A stretch of 27,687 bases of DNA, taken from JACZSB01 sp965372015. GTDB lineage: Bacteria; Fidelibacterota; Marinisomatia; SCGC-AAA003-L08; TS1B11. The translations under genes and the position numbers were made by a program. Below are positions 7,582 through 15,525 of the stretch, piece by piece (the stretch's first letter is position 1; each line of letters opens with the position of its first letter). A model generated the notes under the pieces. That model saw nothing but the letters and a program-made list of their open reading frames with translations. It had not been told where the DNA came from and did no database searches. The stretch lies in assembly GCA_965372015.1 (NCBI GenBank), contig CBDVAP010000028.1:1-27687 (forward strand), written 5' to 3'.

Positions 7582-7735
7582 GGTTCCGGTACCGACATAT
7601 GTGTTCCGATATCAAACAGATATTAAACCCTTCATTCTTAATATCTTATACTCTTTTCCCGCCCATTTTTCACTTTGCATTTTGCATTTCCCCCTTTGGT
7701 TAGCTGCTCCCGTCGGTAGGCATGAACCTTTTGAT

Positions 7736-7823
7736 GGGTATTAGCTAGGCATTGGATGGGTTTTCAATCGGTTTTTAGTGGGTCGTAGATGGGTATAAGC
7801 TGGGCATAAGCGGGGCATTAGTT
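7736..7823 (+). repeat. Eight tandem, perfectly phased 11-bp units
   Basis: 88 bases made of eight 11-mers without a gap: GGGTATTAGCT, AGGCATTGGAT, GGGTTTTCAAT, CGGTTTTTAGT, GGGTCGTAGAT, GGGTATAAGCT, GGGCATAAGCG, GGGCATTAGTT. All keep GG at positions 2-3. The array lies in the convergent spacer between the ends of rpsT and guaB. Units in the reverse sense (for example GCCTACTGCCC at 7846-7856) follow it, so the transcript could fold back on itself. Confidence 0.75.
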
Positions 7824-7882
7824 AGCCTTACACGGCCCTTGTTTGGCCTACTGCCCAATGCTACTGCCACTGCCTACTTCTT

Positions 7883-9346
7883 CTACCCCGCCGGCGCCCG
7901 GTAGTTAGGCGCTTCTTCGGTGATGGACACATCGTGGGGGTGGCTCTCCCTGACGCCGGACCCGGTGATCTTGAGGAAGGTGCGCTTATCCTGCAGTTCC
8001 TTGATGGTGGCGGCGCCGCAATAGCCCATGGCTGCCCGCAGGCCGCCGCTGAGCTGATGAATGGTTTCAGCCACCGGCCCCCGATAGGGCACTTTGCCCT
8101 CGATGCCTTCCGGTACCAGCTTTGACCGGGCGACACCTTCCTGGAAATAGCGATCGCTGGAGCCTTCCTTCATGGCCCCCAGTGAGCCCATGCCCCGGTA
8201 GGTCTTGAACCGCCGGCCCTCTAAAAGTATGTTCTCACCCGGGCTCTCATCCATACCGGCGAACATACTCCCCAGCATCACCGCCGTGGCCCCCGCCGCC
8301 AACGATTTGGCAACGTCGCCCGAATAGCGCATGCCGCCGTCGGATATCAGGGGGATGCCGGTTTTGCCGGCCACCTGGGCCGCATCCATGACCGCCGTCA
8401 ACTGGGGGACTCCGATGCCGGCCACAATCCGGGTGGTGCAACTGGCCCCGGCGCCAATGCCCACTTTAACGGCATCCGCCCCGGCGTCCACCAGGGCCTG
8501 GAAGCCTTCGGCCGTGGCCACATTACCGGCCACAACGTCCAGTTGGGTAAAGCGCTTCTTGAGCTGCTTGACGACGGTGATCACCCCTTTGGAATGGCCG
8601 TGGGCGGTGTCGACAAATATTACATCTACCCCCGCATCCACCAATGCCGCGGCCCGGTCAAGGGTATCCGCGCCGGTCCCCACGGCGGCCCCCACTCGCA
8701 AACGGCCGTGGTCGTCAACACAGGCATAGGGGTGCCGCTCCTTTTTCAGGATGTCCTTTACAGTGATCAGGCCGCACAATGAGCCGTCGTCATCCACCAC
8801 CAGCAACTTCTCGATGCGATGCTTCTGCAGCACCGTCTTGGCAGCCGCCAGGGTGGTGCCCCGCGGCACTGTGACCAGGTTTTCGCTGGTCATACAATCT
8901 GTGACCGGCCTGTCCAGGTTTTCCTCAAAGCGGATGTCCCGGTTGGTTAGAATGCCCTTCAACTGTTTGTCCTGCACGATGGGGACCCCGGAAATCCGGT
9001 AATGGCGCATGATCTCCAGGGCCTGCCCGATAGTACTGTCGGGAGGCAGGGTCACCGGGTCCAGGATCATACCGCTCTCGGAGCGCTTCACCCGGTCCAC
9101 CTCGGCCGCCTGTTGCTCGATGGTCAGGTTGCGGTGCAGCACCCCTAAGCCGCCGTGGCGGGCTAAACCGATAGCCATATCCCCTTCGGTCACGGTATCC
9201 ATGGCCGCGCTGATAAAAGGCAGGTTGAGCTTGATGCGGCTGGTCAGCCGGGTGTCGATGGCCACCTCCGCGGGCAGCACCTTCGAGTAGGCCGGCACCA
9301 GCAACACGTCATCGAATGTCAATCCCGTGCGTATGTTCTCAGCCAT
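7883..9346 (-). CDS. guaB: Inosine-5'-monophosphate dehydrogenase
   Basis: Oxidises IMP to XMP with NAD+, the committed step to GMP. 487 residues, the bacterial length. TIM barrel interrupted by a tandem CBS (Bateman) domain (about 95-210), which senses adenine/guanine nucleotides. The catalytic loop Cys is residue 303 in GIGAGASCTTRIVAG, and the mobile flap has SSDRYFQ with the Arg-Tyr pair. The loop departs from the usual G-P-G-S-I-C: Ala-Ser replaces Ser-Ile just before the Cys. Start ATG at 9346: it overlaps the rpiB-like gene by 8 bases (ATGGCTGA). An upstream frame adding 19 residues lies inside that gene and is not conserved. No T-rich terminator is seen after the stop; the 11-bp repeat array follows. 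Confidence 0.95.
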   Translation of the reverse strand: MAENIRTGLTFDDVLLVPAYSKVLPAEVAIDTRLTSRIKLNLPFISAAMDTVTEGDMAIGLARHGGLGVLHRNLTIEQQAAEVDRVKRSESGMILDPVTLPPDSTIGQALEIMRHYRISGVPIVQDKQLKGILTNRDIRFEENLDRPVTDCMTSENLVTVPRGTTLAAAKTVLQKHRIEKLLVVDDDGSLCGLITVKDILKKERHPYACVDDHGRLRVGAAVGTGADTLDRAAALVDAGVDVIFVDTAHGHSKGVITVVKQLKKRFTQLDVVAGNVATAEGFQALVDAGADAVKVGIGAGASCTTRIVAGIGVPQLTAVMDAAQVAGKTGIPLISDGGMRYSGDVAKSLAAGATAVMLGSMFAGMDESPGENILLEGRRFKTYRGMGSLGAMKEGSSDRYFQEGVARSKLVPEGIEGKVPYRGPVAETIHQLSGGLRAAMGYCGAATIKELQDKRTFLKITGSGVRESHPHDVSITEEAPNYRAPAG

Positions 9347-9974
9347 TTCTCTCTTTTTCGTCGATCGCCTGGATTTTCTCGACCCGCCGCAGGTGTCGTC
9401 CACCTTCGAACTCGGTGCGGATAAAGATCTTGATGATCTCCGCCACGGTCTTGGCGCCCAAATACTGGCCGCCCAGGGTTATGATATTGGTGTCGTTGTG
9501 GGCCCGGGCATTGACGGCCGTCAAGGTATCGTAAACCATACCGGCCCGAATCCCGGCAAACTTATTGGCTACGATGGCGGAACCAATCCCGGCGCCGTCC
9601 ACGATAATACCCCGCCAGTAGGTGCCGTCCTGGACTTTCCGGGCCACCGCCGCGGCCTGGTCCGGGTAGTCACAGGTGTCCTCGGCGGAATCTACTCCCT
9701 GGTCGCGGTATTCCACCCCCAGCTCCTCAAGCGCTCGGCATACCCAGCCTTTGACCAGCACGCCGCCGTGGTCGCTGGCCACCCCCACTACCCTTAGAGC
9801 TGTGGTTGGCGGCACGTGACCCCGCGGTCTCCCGGCCTGGACAATTTCTACTTTCAGGTCCCGCACGGCCTCCTGGGCGGAAGGTGTGAAAATAGCCCTC
9901 TCCTTCACCGATAGCGGCCGCTTCTCCCGAGCAGCCCGGCGCACATCAGCTTCGGTGATCACCTGGCGCTTCAT
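9339..9974 (-). CDS. RpiB/LacAB-family sugar-phosphate isomerase with N-terminal extension
   Basis: 211 residues; RpiB is usually about 150. Residues 60-205 form the isomerase domain, with ASDHGG (66-71), the nucleotide-fold-like loop VDGAGIGSAIVANK (125-138), ARAHNDTN (157-163) and FEGGRHLRRVEKI. The position of the catalytic Cys in E. coli RpiB (CGTG) is Asp126 here, as in LacA/LacB-like and some microcompartment-linked RpiB proteins. Residues 1-58 (VITEADVRRA... then FTPSAQEAVRDL) resemble the short N-terminal segment of EutQ/BMC-type proteins, a tentative impression. ATG at 9974 overlaps the hutH stop (ATGA), and its end overlaps guaB. The substrate may not be ribose 5-phosphate. Confidence 0.8.
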   Translation of the reverse strand: MKRQVITEADVRRAAREKRPLSVKERAIFTPSAQEAVRDLKVEIVQAGRPRGHVPPTTALRVVGVASDHGGVLVKGWVCRALEELGVEYRDQGVDSAEDTCDYPDQAAAVARKVQDGTYWRGIIVDGAGIGSAIVANKFAGIRAGMVYDTLTAVNARAHNDTNIITLGGQYLGAKTVAEIIKIFIRTEFEGGRHLRRVEKIQAIDEKERNG

Positions 9975-11500
9975 TTCAAGGCCGCCACCTTTTCAACCAT
10001 TGCCACCACGGCGCCTGAACCGATCAACTCGGCCGCCGCATGGATATCATCCGCCAGCGGTCGGTCTTCCTTCAGGAATTCCACCTGTTCCCTTAACAAT
10101 AAAAAGGCGCTCATGGCCCCTCGGCCACTTTGCAGACCCTTACGGAAGTCGAGCGCCTGGCAGGCCGCTAAATACTCCAGTGCCAGGATCTGTTCCAGGT
10201 TGCTGATCACACTACCCAGCTTCCGGCCCGCCCAGGCCGCCATTGGGACGTGGTCTTCCTGGTCAGCGCCAGTGGGAATGGAATCGACGCAAGCCGGATG
10301 GGCTAGTGTCTTGTTCTCGGAGGCTAGGGCGGCTGCGGTTACCTGAAGCATCATTAGCCCCGAATTTAGACCCGGTTTGGAGACCAGGAAAGGCGGTAAG
10401 CCATAGCTGCCCCCCATTAGCGCAAAAATCCTGCGCTCGCTGATACTACCCAGTTCCGCCGCCGCGATGGCGGCCGTATCGCAGGCCATGGCCACCGCCT
10501 CACCGTGAAAATGCCCCGCCGACACTACCTCGCCGCTATCGGGGAAGATCAGCGGGTTGTCACTGACGCTGTTAGCCTCATTAACCAGTTGGCTGCTGGC
10601 GAAAGCGATTGTGTCCCGGCAGGCCCCGTGGATCTGGGGCATGCAGCGCAAGCTATACATGTCCTGCACCCGGTGTTCGCTGTGCCGGTGGCTCTCCCGG
10701 ATCGTGCTCCCCTCGAGCAGTGTTCTGAGGTTAGCGGCACAATCCTTTTGCCCAGGATGCCGCTTAAGTGCGTGGACCTCGGGTGTAAAGGGGGCGGGAG
10801 TGCCCATCAGGCCATCCAGTGTGAGGGCCCCTACGATATCGGCCACTTTAATCAGGTTATCGAGGCGTAGGGCGGCATGGATTCCCAAAGCAGTTGAGAC
10901 CTGGGTACCGTTGATCAATGCCAGCCCTTCTTTGGCCTGCAGTTCCAGCGGCACTAAGCCGCAGGACGCCAGCGCCTCAGCCGCTAGCGACTGTCCGCCT
11001 TGAAAGTCCACCGCTCCCTCACCCACCAGTGCCAGCGCCAGGTGTGATAGGGGCGCTAAGTCGCCGCTGGCCCCCACCGAACCCTGTGAAGGGATGCGGG
11101 GTAGTATGTCATGGTTCAGGCAGGCGGCTAATAAATCCACCATGGTCGGCCGCACGCCGCTGTGTCCCCGGCTAAAGCAGATCAACTTGAGTAGCATTGT
11201 CAGGCGTACTACTTCACTATCAAGTGGTGCCCCCACCCCTACGGCATGGGACCTTACCAGGTTCAGTTGCAACCGGGACAAGTCCTCCGGCTCAATGCGT
11301 ACCTGGCTGAGCTTACCAAAGCCGGTGTTGATCCCGTAAATCGGCTGGGTGGCTTCCTTCAGGATCGTTTCCAAAGTCGCCCGGGACCGGGCCAACCGCT
11401 CACGGACTGCCTGGGCCAGCACCACCGGTGGATGCTGCTTAACAAACAGCTTGAAGTCTAACAGGGAATAGTCTGTAATATCAATTTGGAATTCGTCCAT
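9971..11500 (-). CDS. hutH: Histidine ammonia-lyase
   Basis: 509 residues of the MIO-cofactor aromatic amino acid lyase family, which releases ammonia from L-histidine to give urocanate. The Ala-Ser-Gly triad that forms the cofactor is 144-146 in GSVGASGDLAPL. Tyr55 lies in YGINTGFGKL, and NGTQVSTALG and QDMYSLRCMPQ are present. The selectivity loop reads RSHAVGVG, with the Ser-His typical of histidine rather than tyrosine or phenylalanine lyases, and QEDHVPMA keeps the HAL glutamate. No hutU, hutI or hutG is nearby; it lies between dinG and the rpiB-like gene. ATG at 11500, 16 bases after the helicase stop. Histidine degradation is the expected role. Confidence 0.9.
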   Translation of the reverse strand: MDEFQIDITDYSLLDFKLFVKQHPPVVLAQAVRERLARSRATLETILKEATQPIYGINTGFGKLSQVRIEPEDLSRLQLNLVRSHAVGVGAPLDSEVVRLTMLLKLICFSRGHSGVRPTMVDLLAACLNHDILPRIPSQGSVGASGDLAPLSHLALALVGEGAVDFQGGQSLAAEALASCGLVPLELQAKEGLALINGTQVSTALGIHAALRLDNLIKVADIVGALTLDGLMGTPAPFTPEVHALKRHPGQKDCAANLRTLLEGSTIRESHRHSEHRVQDMYSLRCMPQIHGACRDTIAFASSQLVNEANSVSDNPLIFPDSGEVVSAGHFHGEAVAMACDTAAIAAAELGSISERRIFALMGGSYGLPPFLVSKPGLNSGLMMLQVTAAALASENKTLAHPACVDSIPTGADQEDHVPMAAWAGRKLGSVISNLEQILALEYLAACQALDFRKGLQSGRGAMSAFLLLREQVEFLKEDRPLADDIHAAAELIGSGAVVAMVEKVAALK

Positions 11501-11516
11501 GCTTCAACCAAATCGC

Positions 11517-14381
11517 CTATGTTTTCACGCTCAATTTACTGCCGCCGCTGCGGAATATCAGCCGGCCGGCCTCCTGAGCGATCAACTCCGGTTGTTGGAA
11601 CGGGATAGCATCCACCGGAAGGGCTTCCAAGAACATCCGGCCGTAACGCCGCCTCGTGACTCTCGAATCGGCCACGATGAAAATGCCTTCATCCCGGGAG
11701 GTACGGATCAACCGGCCGAAGCCCTGGCGGAAGCGGGTGATAGCCTCAGGAATCTGGTATTCCATGAATGGGTTGCGGTCCTGTTGCTCTAAGTATTCCA
11801 CCCGGGCCGCCACCACCGGCTCAGTGGGGTTGGCGAAGGGCAGCCGGGCCACAATCACCATTTCCAACAGCTCCCCCGGCAGGTCCACCCCTTCCCAGAA
11901 ACTAGCGGTCCCCAACAGAATAGCCCGGGGCGCGGCCTTGAAGGCCTCCAGGAGGCTGCGGCGACTGCTCCTGGTGGCCTGGCTGATAAGGCGCCGGTCG
12001 GTGCGGTGCAGTCGGTGATAGAGGGCCTCGTGCACGGCCCGCAGTTGGGCATACGAGGTAAACAGCACCAGCAGACGCCTCTCAAGCAGGTCGGTCAGGC
12101 CGTAGATCAACTCGGCCAGCGCCTGGGGGTAGGCCGATTCGGTGACATCCACGTTCGTGTCCCAGCTGAAAATCGCGCACTGCTCATGGTACAGGAACGG
12201 CGATGGAAATTCGCTCTCCACCACCGGCCAGCTGTCGAACTGCTCCCCCAGGCCCACCTCCCCCCGGAAATAGCTGAAACTGTCCCCCACCTGTAAGGTG
12301 GCTGAGCAGAGTACCGTCCCCGGCCGCCGCTCAAACAGTGCCCGGCGCAGGAACCCGTCCACCATCAACGGCGCGGCCTTGAAAATCACCTTTACGCCAC
12401 CGGTTAAAAATCGCACCTCGCGCCACAGTACATTCTCCCAGCCCGGATCATCCACCGCCACGCGCTTAAAGGCTGTGTCCAATGCCCGGGCCTCGCGCAG
12501 GTCGGCTTCGACCTCATTGACCAGCGTTTCGCCCAGGCTAACGTCGGATTTGGATAAGGAATCGTAAATTGTCTGCAGCAGGTCACATACGTTTCCCAAC
12601 GCCGCACCGGTGGCCTCGACTTCCTGCTCCAGCCCCCGAAACTCCTGCTGCGGATCGATATATCGTCCCTGGCGCATGCGTCGTTGGCCGCCGGGATCGG
12701 GTTCAAACTTATGCTCACGGACAAAAGCATCCAGTAGCATCGAGGTATCCCCTTGTAGCTGGCGGCAGGCCTTTTGCAATCGGCGATAAATGCCCTCGTT
12801 TTCCTCAATAAGCTGCAGGGCGTCCTGCAACTGCCGCCGGAAAATCTGGCGATAGCGGCTGCCCAGGTAGTTTTCGGTCAGGTTTTGGACCGTCCCCTGC
12901 CCGAACTCCTGAGTCAGCTGCTCGGTGGCCACCCGGGCCAGATTATGGGCCTCGTCGACCACCAGCTGATACTCGTCAGGGAGCAGTCCCACCTCGTCGG
13001 CCGAGTCCGCGATCAGCAGGGCATGGTTCACAATGATCAGGTGGGCTTGACGGGCAGCCCGGCGGATGGGTCCTAAAAAGCAGCCGTGGTGACGGCCGCA
13101 GGCCTTTCCCAGACAAAAGCCCCTTTCACTACGCAGCATGCGCCACAGGCGGTGGTTCCATCGGGTCAAAAAGCCGGGGCACTCGTCAATATCTCCAGTC
13201 CGGGTGAACTGCTCCCAGATTATAACCGGCAACAACTGCTCGCAGTCCTCGGGGCCCAGCAACCGGCGGGCATTGCTGATGATAAATTCCAGCCGGGACC
13301 GGCACAGATAGTTGCCCCGCCCCTTAAGCATCACGACCTTCGCCGGGGCCGCCAGGGTTTCCAGCAGCCGGGGGACTTCAGTGTAAAACAGCTGGTCCTG
13401 TAAGTGCTTGGTGTGACAGGCGACCACCACTGGCGGCCCCGGTCCGCAAGCCTGGTTTAGAGCCGGCAGCAGGTAGGCCATGGATTTGCCCAATCCGGTA
13501 CCCGCTTCCGCCACCAGCACCTGGCCATCCTCGAAACAGGCAGCCACAGCCTGGGCGAATTCCACCTGTACCGGGCGGGACTCGAATTGTTCCCAGCTGC
13601 TGGAAAGCTGCCCTCCGGTGCTGAAATAATCCTCCGGCCTGATTGGTGCGTAATCACCTTCGGCGACTTGGCTATCGTAGACAGCTTGTCTAACGGGGCG
13701 CTCGATCTGGGAGGCTGCCAGGCCCTTGATCCGGCCGCTGGAGGACATGCTCTGTGCCAGACTGACATACAAGGCCTTATTGGGAATCTCAACATGGGCC
13801 TGAACAGATAGCAAGGTCTGGATAATCGGTAAGGGAAAACCGGCAGCTTCCGTCACCAGCCGGATGAATACAAGGCCGGTGTTCAGGGCGTCGTTAAAGG
13901 CCCGGTGTGCTCCTTCATGCGCCAGACCGAAGAACTCGCACAGGACCGCCAGGGAGAACCCGGTATGGTGGTAGAGAAAGGTGCGGGCCAAGGTCAAGGT
14001 ATCGAATTGCCGGTTGGCGACCTCCTCTTCCCGGCCCAGCCGGACCTTTAGAACCCGAAGAAAACCCAGGTCGAAGCCGATATTCTGGCCCACCAGCGGC
14101 GAATCGCCCAAAAACTTTAGAAATTCGTCCCCCACTTCGTCGACAGTGGGTTGATCAGCCACCATCTCATCGGTGATATTGGTAAGTTCGACGACGAACC
14201 GGGGAATGGGCCGTCCGGGGTTGATCAGCTGCTGGAACTCTTCGGTGGGCTCTCCATGGCGGAACCGGACCGCAGCAGCTTCGATTATCTGATCCTCTCC
14301 GGCTTCCAACCCAGTGGTTTCGAAGTCGATCACCACGAAATCGTCAAGTCCCAGGAGCGTCAGCAGGTCCCGGGAAGTCAT
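11517..14381 (-). CDS. dinG: DnaQ-type exonuclease fused to a DinG-like iron-sulfur helicase
   Basis: 954 residues. The N-terminal DEDDh 3'-5' exonuclease (1-180) has DFETTGL (Asp19, Glu21), NIGFDLGFL and HRAFNDA (His159, Asp164). The C-terminal superfamily 2 helicase of the XPD/DinG type has Walker A GTGLGKS (294-300), DEAH (476-479) and a late GRLIRT motif VI. Four cysteines, Cys360, 423, 428 and 434, with C-x4-C-x5-C spacing, match the 4Fe-4S ligands of E. coli DinG. Firmicute DinG proteins share the exonuclease fusion but are reported without the cluster. ATG at 14381. It probably acts on displaced strands, R-loops or damaged DNA. Confidence 0.88.
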   Translation of the reverse strand: MTSRDLLTLLGLDDFVVIDFETTGLEAGEDQIIEAAAVRFRHGEPTEEFQQLINPGRPIPRFVVELTNITDEMVADQPTVDEVGDEFLKFLGDSPLVGQNIGFDLGFLRVLKVRLGREEEVANRQFDTLTLARTFLYHHTGFSLAVLCEFFGLAHEGAHRAFNDALNTGLVFIRLVTEAAGFPLPIIQTLLSVQAHVEIPNKALYVSLAQSMSSSGRIKGLAASQIERPVRQAVYDSQVAEGDYAPIRPEDYFSTGGQLSSSWEQFESRPVQVEFAQAVAACFEDGQVLVAEAGTGLGKSMAYLLPALNQACGPGPPVVVACHTKHLQDQLFYTEVPRLLETLAAPAKVVMLKGRGNYLCRSRLEFIISNARRLLGPEDCEQLLPVIIWEQFTRTGDIDECPGFLTRWNHRLWRMLRSERGFCLGKACGRHHGCFLGPIRRAARQAHLIIVNHALLIADSADEVGLLPDEYQLVVDEAHNLARVATEQLTQEFGQGTVQNLTENYLGSRYRQIFRRQLQDALQLIEENEGIYRRLQKACRQLQGDTSMLLDAFVREHKFEPDPGGQRRMRQGRYIDPQQEFRGLEQEVEATGAALGNVCDLLQTIYDSLSKSDVSLGETLVNEVEADLREARALDTAFKRVAVDDPGWENVLWREVRFLTGGVKVIFKAAPLMVDGFLRRALFERRPGTVLCSATLQVGDSFSYFRGEVGLGEQFDSWPVVESEFPSPFLYHEQCAIFSWDTNVDVTESAYPQALAELIYGLTDLLERRLLVLFTSYAQLRAVHEALYHRLHRTDRRLISQATRSSRRSLLEAFKAAPRAILLGTASFWEGVDLPGELLEMVIVARLPFANPTEPVVAARVEYLEQQDRNPFMEYQIPEAITRFRQGFGRLIRTSRDEGIFIVADSRVTRRRYGRMFLEALPVDAIPFQQPELIAQEAGRLIFRSGGSKLSVKT

Positions 14382-14453
14382 CGGCCGGGGCGATCACTCC
14401 AGGCTGGGATCACGGCTGTTAGCAGGACCCTGGCAACCCGGCGTCGACGGTTT

Positions 14454-15512
14454 TTAGTCTTCCCGGAAATCACCGGAAAACTCCAGGCCGCGACCCATAT
14501 TCCACAACCCGCCTTCCATGGTGGGATAAGGATACCCATAGCGCCGCTGGTAATAGTATCGTGACAGGTAGAAGGCGGCCAGTACCGGCGGGTATAGCAA
14601 GGGATAGCGGGCGCCGATAAATACGGCCAGGATCAGAAGGGCATAGCGCACGGTCCGGAATATGTCCACCGGCCGCAGGTAGACTATAGCCACCAGCTGA
14701 AAGGGTATGATCAGGGCCGCGGAGGTGGAAATCATGGGATCACCGCTATAGAAGCCCAGCAGACCTGCTGCCAGAGTCAGTAGGGCTGAAACTGCTACTA
14801 CGGCCCGGCTTATTGCCGCCTCCTGTAGCCGATTCGCCGTTTCCCGGACTAAAGGATAGATCCCGGTCAAGGCCGCCAGGGCCGTGAACACCAGCACGTA
14901 GGGCAGCATTAAGGTAATCCCGGCGCCGGCGCCGGCGCCACTGGCAGCCCAGCCCAACAGGAATAAGCAGCCGGCCGCCGCGCCGTTAATGAGGGTATTG
15001 GCGAAAGGACCAATCCGGCCTAATGGCGGCAGATATGGATACAAAAGCCCCCACAGGGCAAATAGCAACGCCCCCGCGGCCAGGGCCAGAATTCCGGCCG
15101 GCGCTACTAATACCAGTCCCATCGCGAACAACGCCCATGCCGCCCGTTGGACGGCAGGGCCAGTAGGAATCCGGTTTTTACTCAGTGCTGGCAGGCCTTG
15201 GTTCACCGCGGGACGCCGGGAAGATTCCCGCACGAAGATGAATGCCGATCCGGCGATAAGTGTACCGCCGAAAAACAATAGCCCGGTCGACAGGTTCCAG
15301 GAAACGTGCCAGAAAATATCGGGCCTGAGGAATCCCTCACCCGCTCCCAAACCGGCCGTCATCAATATCCAGGCTGGGATCAGCAGGCTGGGCTGTAGCA
15401 TGAAGAGCCGATCCAACCAGGGATCAAGCCACAAGCCCAATTGCTCTTGACCGGATTTCAGGATAAGTACAACGGTATCCTGGAAATTCTGATTTCGCAA
15501 TTTAGTTATCAT
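14454..15512 (-). CDS. UbiA-like polytopic membrane protein lacking both aspartate motifs
   Basis: About 352 residues with eight or nine predicted membrane helices. GLLYPYLPPLGRIGPFANTL followed by INGAAAGCLFLLGW looks like the UbiA prenyltransferase segment Y-SLPPLRLKRRPLLGNLVNA. The place where the family has N-D-x-x-D-x-x-x-D reads FVRESSRRPAVNQG here, and the second D-x-x-D loop is replaced by IYPLVRETANRL. All prenyl-diphosphate/Mg ligands are therefore missing and prenyl transfer is unlikely. ATG at 15512, 14 bases after the purF stop; a TTG at 15554 would overlap purF. The family call is by eye and tentative; otherwise a hypothetical membrane protein. Confidence 0.6.
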   Translation of the reverse strand: MITKLRNQNFQDTVVLILKSGQEQLGLWLDPWLDRLFMLQPSLLIPAWILMTAGLGAGEGFLRPDIFWHVSWNLSTGLLFFGGTLIAGSAFIFVRESSRRPAVNQGLPALSKNRIPTGPAVQRAAWALFAMGLVLVAPAGILALAAGALLFALWGLLYPYLPPLGRIGPFANTLINGAAAGCLFLLGWAASGAGAGAGITLMLPYVLVFTALAALTGIYPLVRETANRLQEAAISRAVVAVSALLTLAAGLLGFYSGDPMISTSAALIIPFQLVAIVYLRPVDIFRTVRYALLILAVFIGARYPLLYPPVLAAFYLSRYYYQRRYGYPYPTMEGGLWNMGRGLEFSGDFRED

Positions 15513-15525
15513 GGAGGGCCGGAAT

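Larger units (their letters stand above)
7278..7735. other. Intergenic stretch between rpsT and the 11-bp array, repeat-rich and non-coding
   Basis: No convincing gene. Short open frames on the plus strand (7271-7453, 7306-7488, 7511-7744) have low-complexity, repeat-derived translations and no family resemblance. The stretch holds two exact copies of CTGCTACTGCC (7411-7432), a pair of small palindromes (7535-7569) and three heptads of the form YTTTGCA or similar (7666-7686). Confidence 0.6.

Noticed and set aside
7271..7744. Three short plus-strand open frames after rpsT
   Set aside because: Low-complexity, repeat-derived translations, overlapping each other, no ribosome-binding sites or family motifs.
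9971..11500. Tyrosine or phenylalanine ammonia-lyase or aminomutase
   Set aside because: The Ser-His selectivity pair and the QEDH glutamate fit histidine ammonia-lyase.
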